A stretch of 64,000 nucleotides of DNA. Source: Synechococcus sp. HK05. GTDB lineage: Bacteria; Cyanobacteriota; Cyanobacteriia; PCC-6307; Cyanobiaceae. Shown here one piece after another: positions 63,001-64,000 of the stretch. The position numbers and the translations under genes were made by a program. Each line of letters starts with the position of its first letter. The stretch's first letter is position 1. The notes under the pieces are model-generated. The model worked only from the letters and a program-made list of their open reading frames with translations. It searched no databases and was not told the DNA's origin. The stretch is taken from NCBI RefSeq assembly GCF_019104765.1, contig NZ_JAHRXJ010000002.1, forward strand, positions 195,069 through 259,068, given 5' to 3'.

Positions 63001-64000
63001 CTCAGTGCTGGGGGGCTCAGGCTTCCAATGGCAGGAGGGCAGCGCTGACCTGCAGCTGCTTGTGCGCGGTTCCCTCCAGGCCCCTGTGGCCAACGGCTTC
63101 TTGCGCTTCCGCAATGGGGTACTGCAGGTGGCCGGGCAGACGATGCGCGAGCTGGAGGCCACGGTGCTCTTCGATTTCAGCGAGCTCGAGCTGCAGCAGC
63201 TCACGGCCCGTGTGGGGGAGAAGGGAGAGATCAGCGGCTCCGGCCAGTTGGGACTGATGCAGGCCATCGCGGATCAACCGCGGCCGCTGAGGTTGCAGGT
63301 GAAGCAGGTGCCCTTCAAAGTGCCGCGTCTGCAGGCCCAGGCCGATGGCGAGGTGCTGGTGTCTGGTTCACTGCGCCGGCTGCAGCTCGGTGGCGAGATC
63401 CAGATCAGCAGCGGAAGTCTCAATGTTCAGCCCGGTGGCCTGGCGACAGCGTCGAATCCCACGCAGCCGGTGAGTGTGGCCCAACTCGCGGAGCAGCGTT
63501 GGAACTTCCAGGAGCCTTTGGTGGTGATGGGTCAGCAGATGGAGGGCGATACCAGCCGCGATCTGCGCTCCGCAGTGCCGAACCTGCCCTTCCTGGGCTT
63601 CAACAATCTGCGGGTGCGGCTCGGGCCGGATCTGCGGGTCAGTGTTCCCAACCTGCTCAACTTCAACACCGGCGGCCTGCTCACCCTGCGCGGAGGGCTC
63701 GATCCCTCACTCGAGGTGATCGGGGTGGTGCGGCTGCTCAAGGGCCGGCTCAGCCTCTTCACCACCACCTTCAGCCTCGATCCCGATGCGGCCAACGTGG
63801 CGGTGTTCACCCCCAGTCTCGGCCTGATTCCCTACGTGGATGTCGCGCTGCGGACCCGTGTCTCCGACACGTTGATGGCGGCCAATACCTCCAGTGAGGT
63901 GAATCTCTACAACTGGAATGTGTCCGCCGCCGACTCGATTGATCAGCTGCAACTGGTCAAGGTGCGCGTGGAGGCTTCCGGTCCGGCGGATCGCCTCTCC
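60086..64000 (+). CDS. TamB/DUF490-type translocation and assembly module protein (cut by window edge)
   Basis: At least 1305 codons from GTG 60086, open to the last base. A membrane anchor (VLIWGGCGLIALAGAGWFAADRL) precedes a long beta-helical/AsmA-like body (RLYSARRPWLEQLVSTAMGQPLELGPYRGLRPLG). The end of the window enters the TamB C-terminal region, with GGLLTLRGGLDPSLEVIGVV and GRLSLFTTTFSLDPDAANVAVF. Proteins of this kind span the periplasm and are thought to move lipids or help outer-membrane proteins. The true start could lie a few codons away; no other in-frame start is nearby upstream. The 3' end lies outside the window. Confidence 0.92.
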   Translation, partial: MLIWGGCGLIALAGAGWFAADRLVGRLYSARRPWLEQLVSTAMGQPLELGPYRGLRPLGLAAGRSRFLPAPQNPSSVDAEAVELAVDPLGSLLQRALVLQIKVIRPSVQLRRNARGAFWELPSQQPGREPPRLALRIQVPQPGEAVLHSAAGQTAATAIPFSLRGEADLPLWRRQVGVRGTVLPKAGGALPFALEANWQQRDWRLQLKPQQVPLRPLMPLLPVGVQGQLVGRLDGRVEGELLLQRRSGVGSCSGGVRASAVRWRPQAVTDPLIAESLAFQCHKSGLRLAPSPVAWGLWRGRLQGQLALPKGVLELQLQARDPRAGHQLQARLHGPWQRPNLNLSAAWQGLRWPQKPAQPLRLESLITIRSQPTLKVAMPRLLLRYGASSLQAAGSLWPQLQLRSGALQVGRELKPVLAPLLGANPQLSASLRQEGGWSRPQLQLDLRQQGNPLLGDWLAELQLQPHLLDLQRFQSPVLDGSGRLPLVAKAGAGWRAGALQLEIDLKRYPLERLSGLLGTRLRGHLDAWGTVQGPLQQLQPNLQLLVRDPGVGPLQLLESWRGVLQGSRSGGGSLALEALAPADPGQLEAQLDRRWMPAAASLRRSSGELRFAGDPRRYAWSAEAFPLRGLQFALGPSGRFQPLGGALSGKGQLDLQPLWISGAIRLDRPQLLGLYGRSLSASGTYRQGRYSAEGSWRGDEDDSVALRLRGEQGGRLWARFEARRFGTNTLQELWRSAALWRVGPPRWSGSAADLQGLAINTFGLSLNDQLQALDLAQQQLAAVLQKQRSGRDRLDPRQLQALVDADLTLMGPSIHRLSLNLEASGHVWLRGSDRDQALTEAPVALSLQGPLDGPTSFSVEHLPLALLALFTTVPDGFTGGLSAKGRYALGDGRRRPELQLALALQDASLAGQPLRLERGDLALENGNLNLDWSLRSDGAANSIDLKGTVPLQPSSEALELRVASRGDGLQFLSVLGGSGFQWQEGSADLQLLVRGSLQAPVANGFLRFRNGVLQVAGQTMRELEATVLFDFSELELQQLTARVGEKGEISGSGQLGLMQAIADQPRPLRLQVKQVPFKVPRLQAQADGEVLVSGSLRRLQLGGEIQISSGSLNVQPGGLATASNPTQPVSVAQLAEQRWNFQEPLVVMGQQMEGDTSRDLRSAVPNLPFLGFNNLRVRLGPDLRVSVPNLLNFNTGGLLTLRGGLDPSLEVIGVVRLLKGRLSLFTTTFSLDPDAANVAVFTPSLGLIPYVDVALRTRVSDTLMAANTSSEVNLYNWNVSAADSIDQLQLVKVRVEASGPADRLS

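Overview
The window is about 64 kb of high-GC, gene-dense chromosome from a picocyanobacterium (Synechococcus/Cyanobium type). Photosynthetic and cyanobacterial markers are spread across it: the PSII assembly lipoprotein Psb27, cytochrome c6, Ycf51, DUF2854, DUF3153 and DUF1824 proteins, a GtrA-fused glycosyltransferase, a group-1 sigma factor of cyanobacterial type, and HIP1 palindromes (GCGATCGC, for example at 2288, 4241, 15502, 17929 and 49206). I see no rRNA, tRNA, insertion sequence, prophage or CRISPR array. No species name is claimed.

Layout. 1-3.0 kb: end of cobO, then pyrH, frr and a geranylgeranyl-reductase-like flavoprotein. 3.0-8.5 kb (minus strand): a cyclic-nucleotide-binding-domain protein, a transaldolase fused to EF-hands, ftsI behind an FtsL-like protein, and a CPBP protease. 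8.6-16.3 kb: a double histidine phosphatase, a dihydroorotase-like protein lacking its catalytic residues, lepB, an unknown membrane protein, an ArsC/Spx-type protein, a ferredoxin, a methyltransferase, a pyrophosphatase paralogue lacking a key Asp, and a small HTH protein. 16.4-28 kb: proS, psb27, purA, a PfkB kinase, cutA, cobK, ssb, argB and priA. 28.4-36.9 kb (plus strand): rpoD, then a lipid-linked sugar module (GT2-GtrA, GT39, PAP2), hemC and a ClC channel. 36.9-48.2 kb: the canonical ppa, an M32 carboxypeptidase, OsmC, an oxidoreductase coupled to a Cys-rich secreted mini-protein, a Ca-binding repeat protein, a RiPP-like precursor peptide, a yjbQ/cupin/PCD/GAP run, an MscS channel and clpB. 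48.3-51.2 kb is an accessory island of secreted proteins with no recognisable function, including two tandem Gly/Trp/Asn-rich paralogues. 51.4-59.9 kb is a long minus-strand run (petJ, an SDR, hemE, glgB, a CocE hydrolase, ycf51). The window closes inside a TamB-like outer-envelope protein that runs off the end.

How the genes work together. Tetrapyrrole and cobalamin supply is represented by cobO, cobK, hemC and hemE. Translation and division housekeeping is represented by pyrH, frr, proS, ftsI, lepB and clpB. Envelope biogenesis is represented by the GT2-GtrA/GT39/PAP2 module and TamB. Coding is extremely compact: many same-strand neighbours overlap by ATGA, GTGA or TGATG, and eight convergent pairs overlap at their 3' ends by 8-41 bp.

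The best candidates for undescribed biology are (1) the orphan double-glycine peptide at 41782-41997, (2) the tandem secreted paralogues at 48.8-50.5 kb, (3) the Cys-rich mini-protein coupled to a DCC oxidoreductase at 39.9-40.6 kb, (4) a perfect CRP-type palindrome upstream of the Ca-binding repeat protein, and (5) two enzyme relatives (pyrophosphatase, dihydroorotase) that have lost catalytic residues. All functional statements rest on sequence reading alone; no database search was run.
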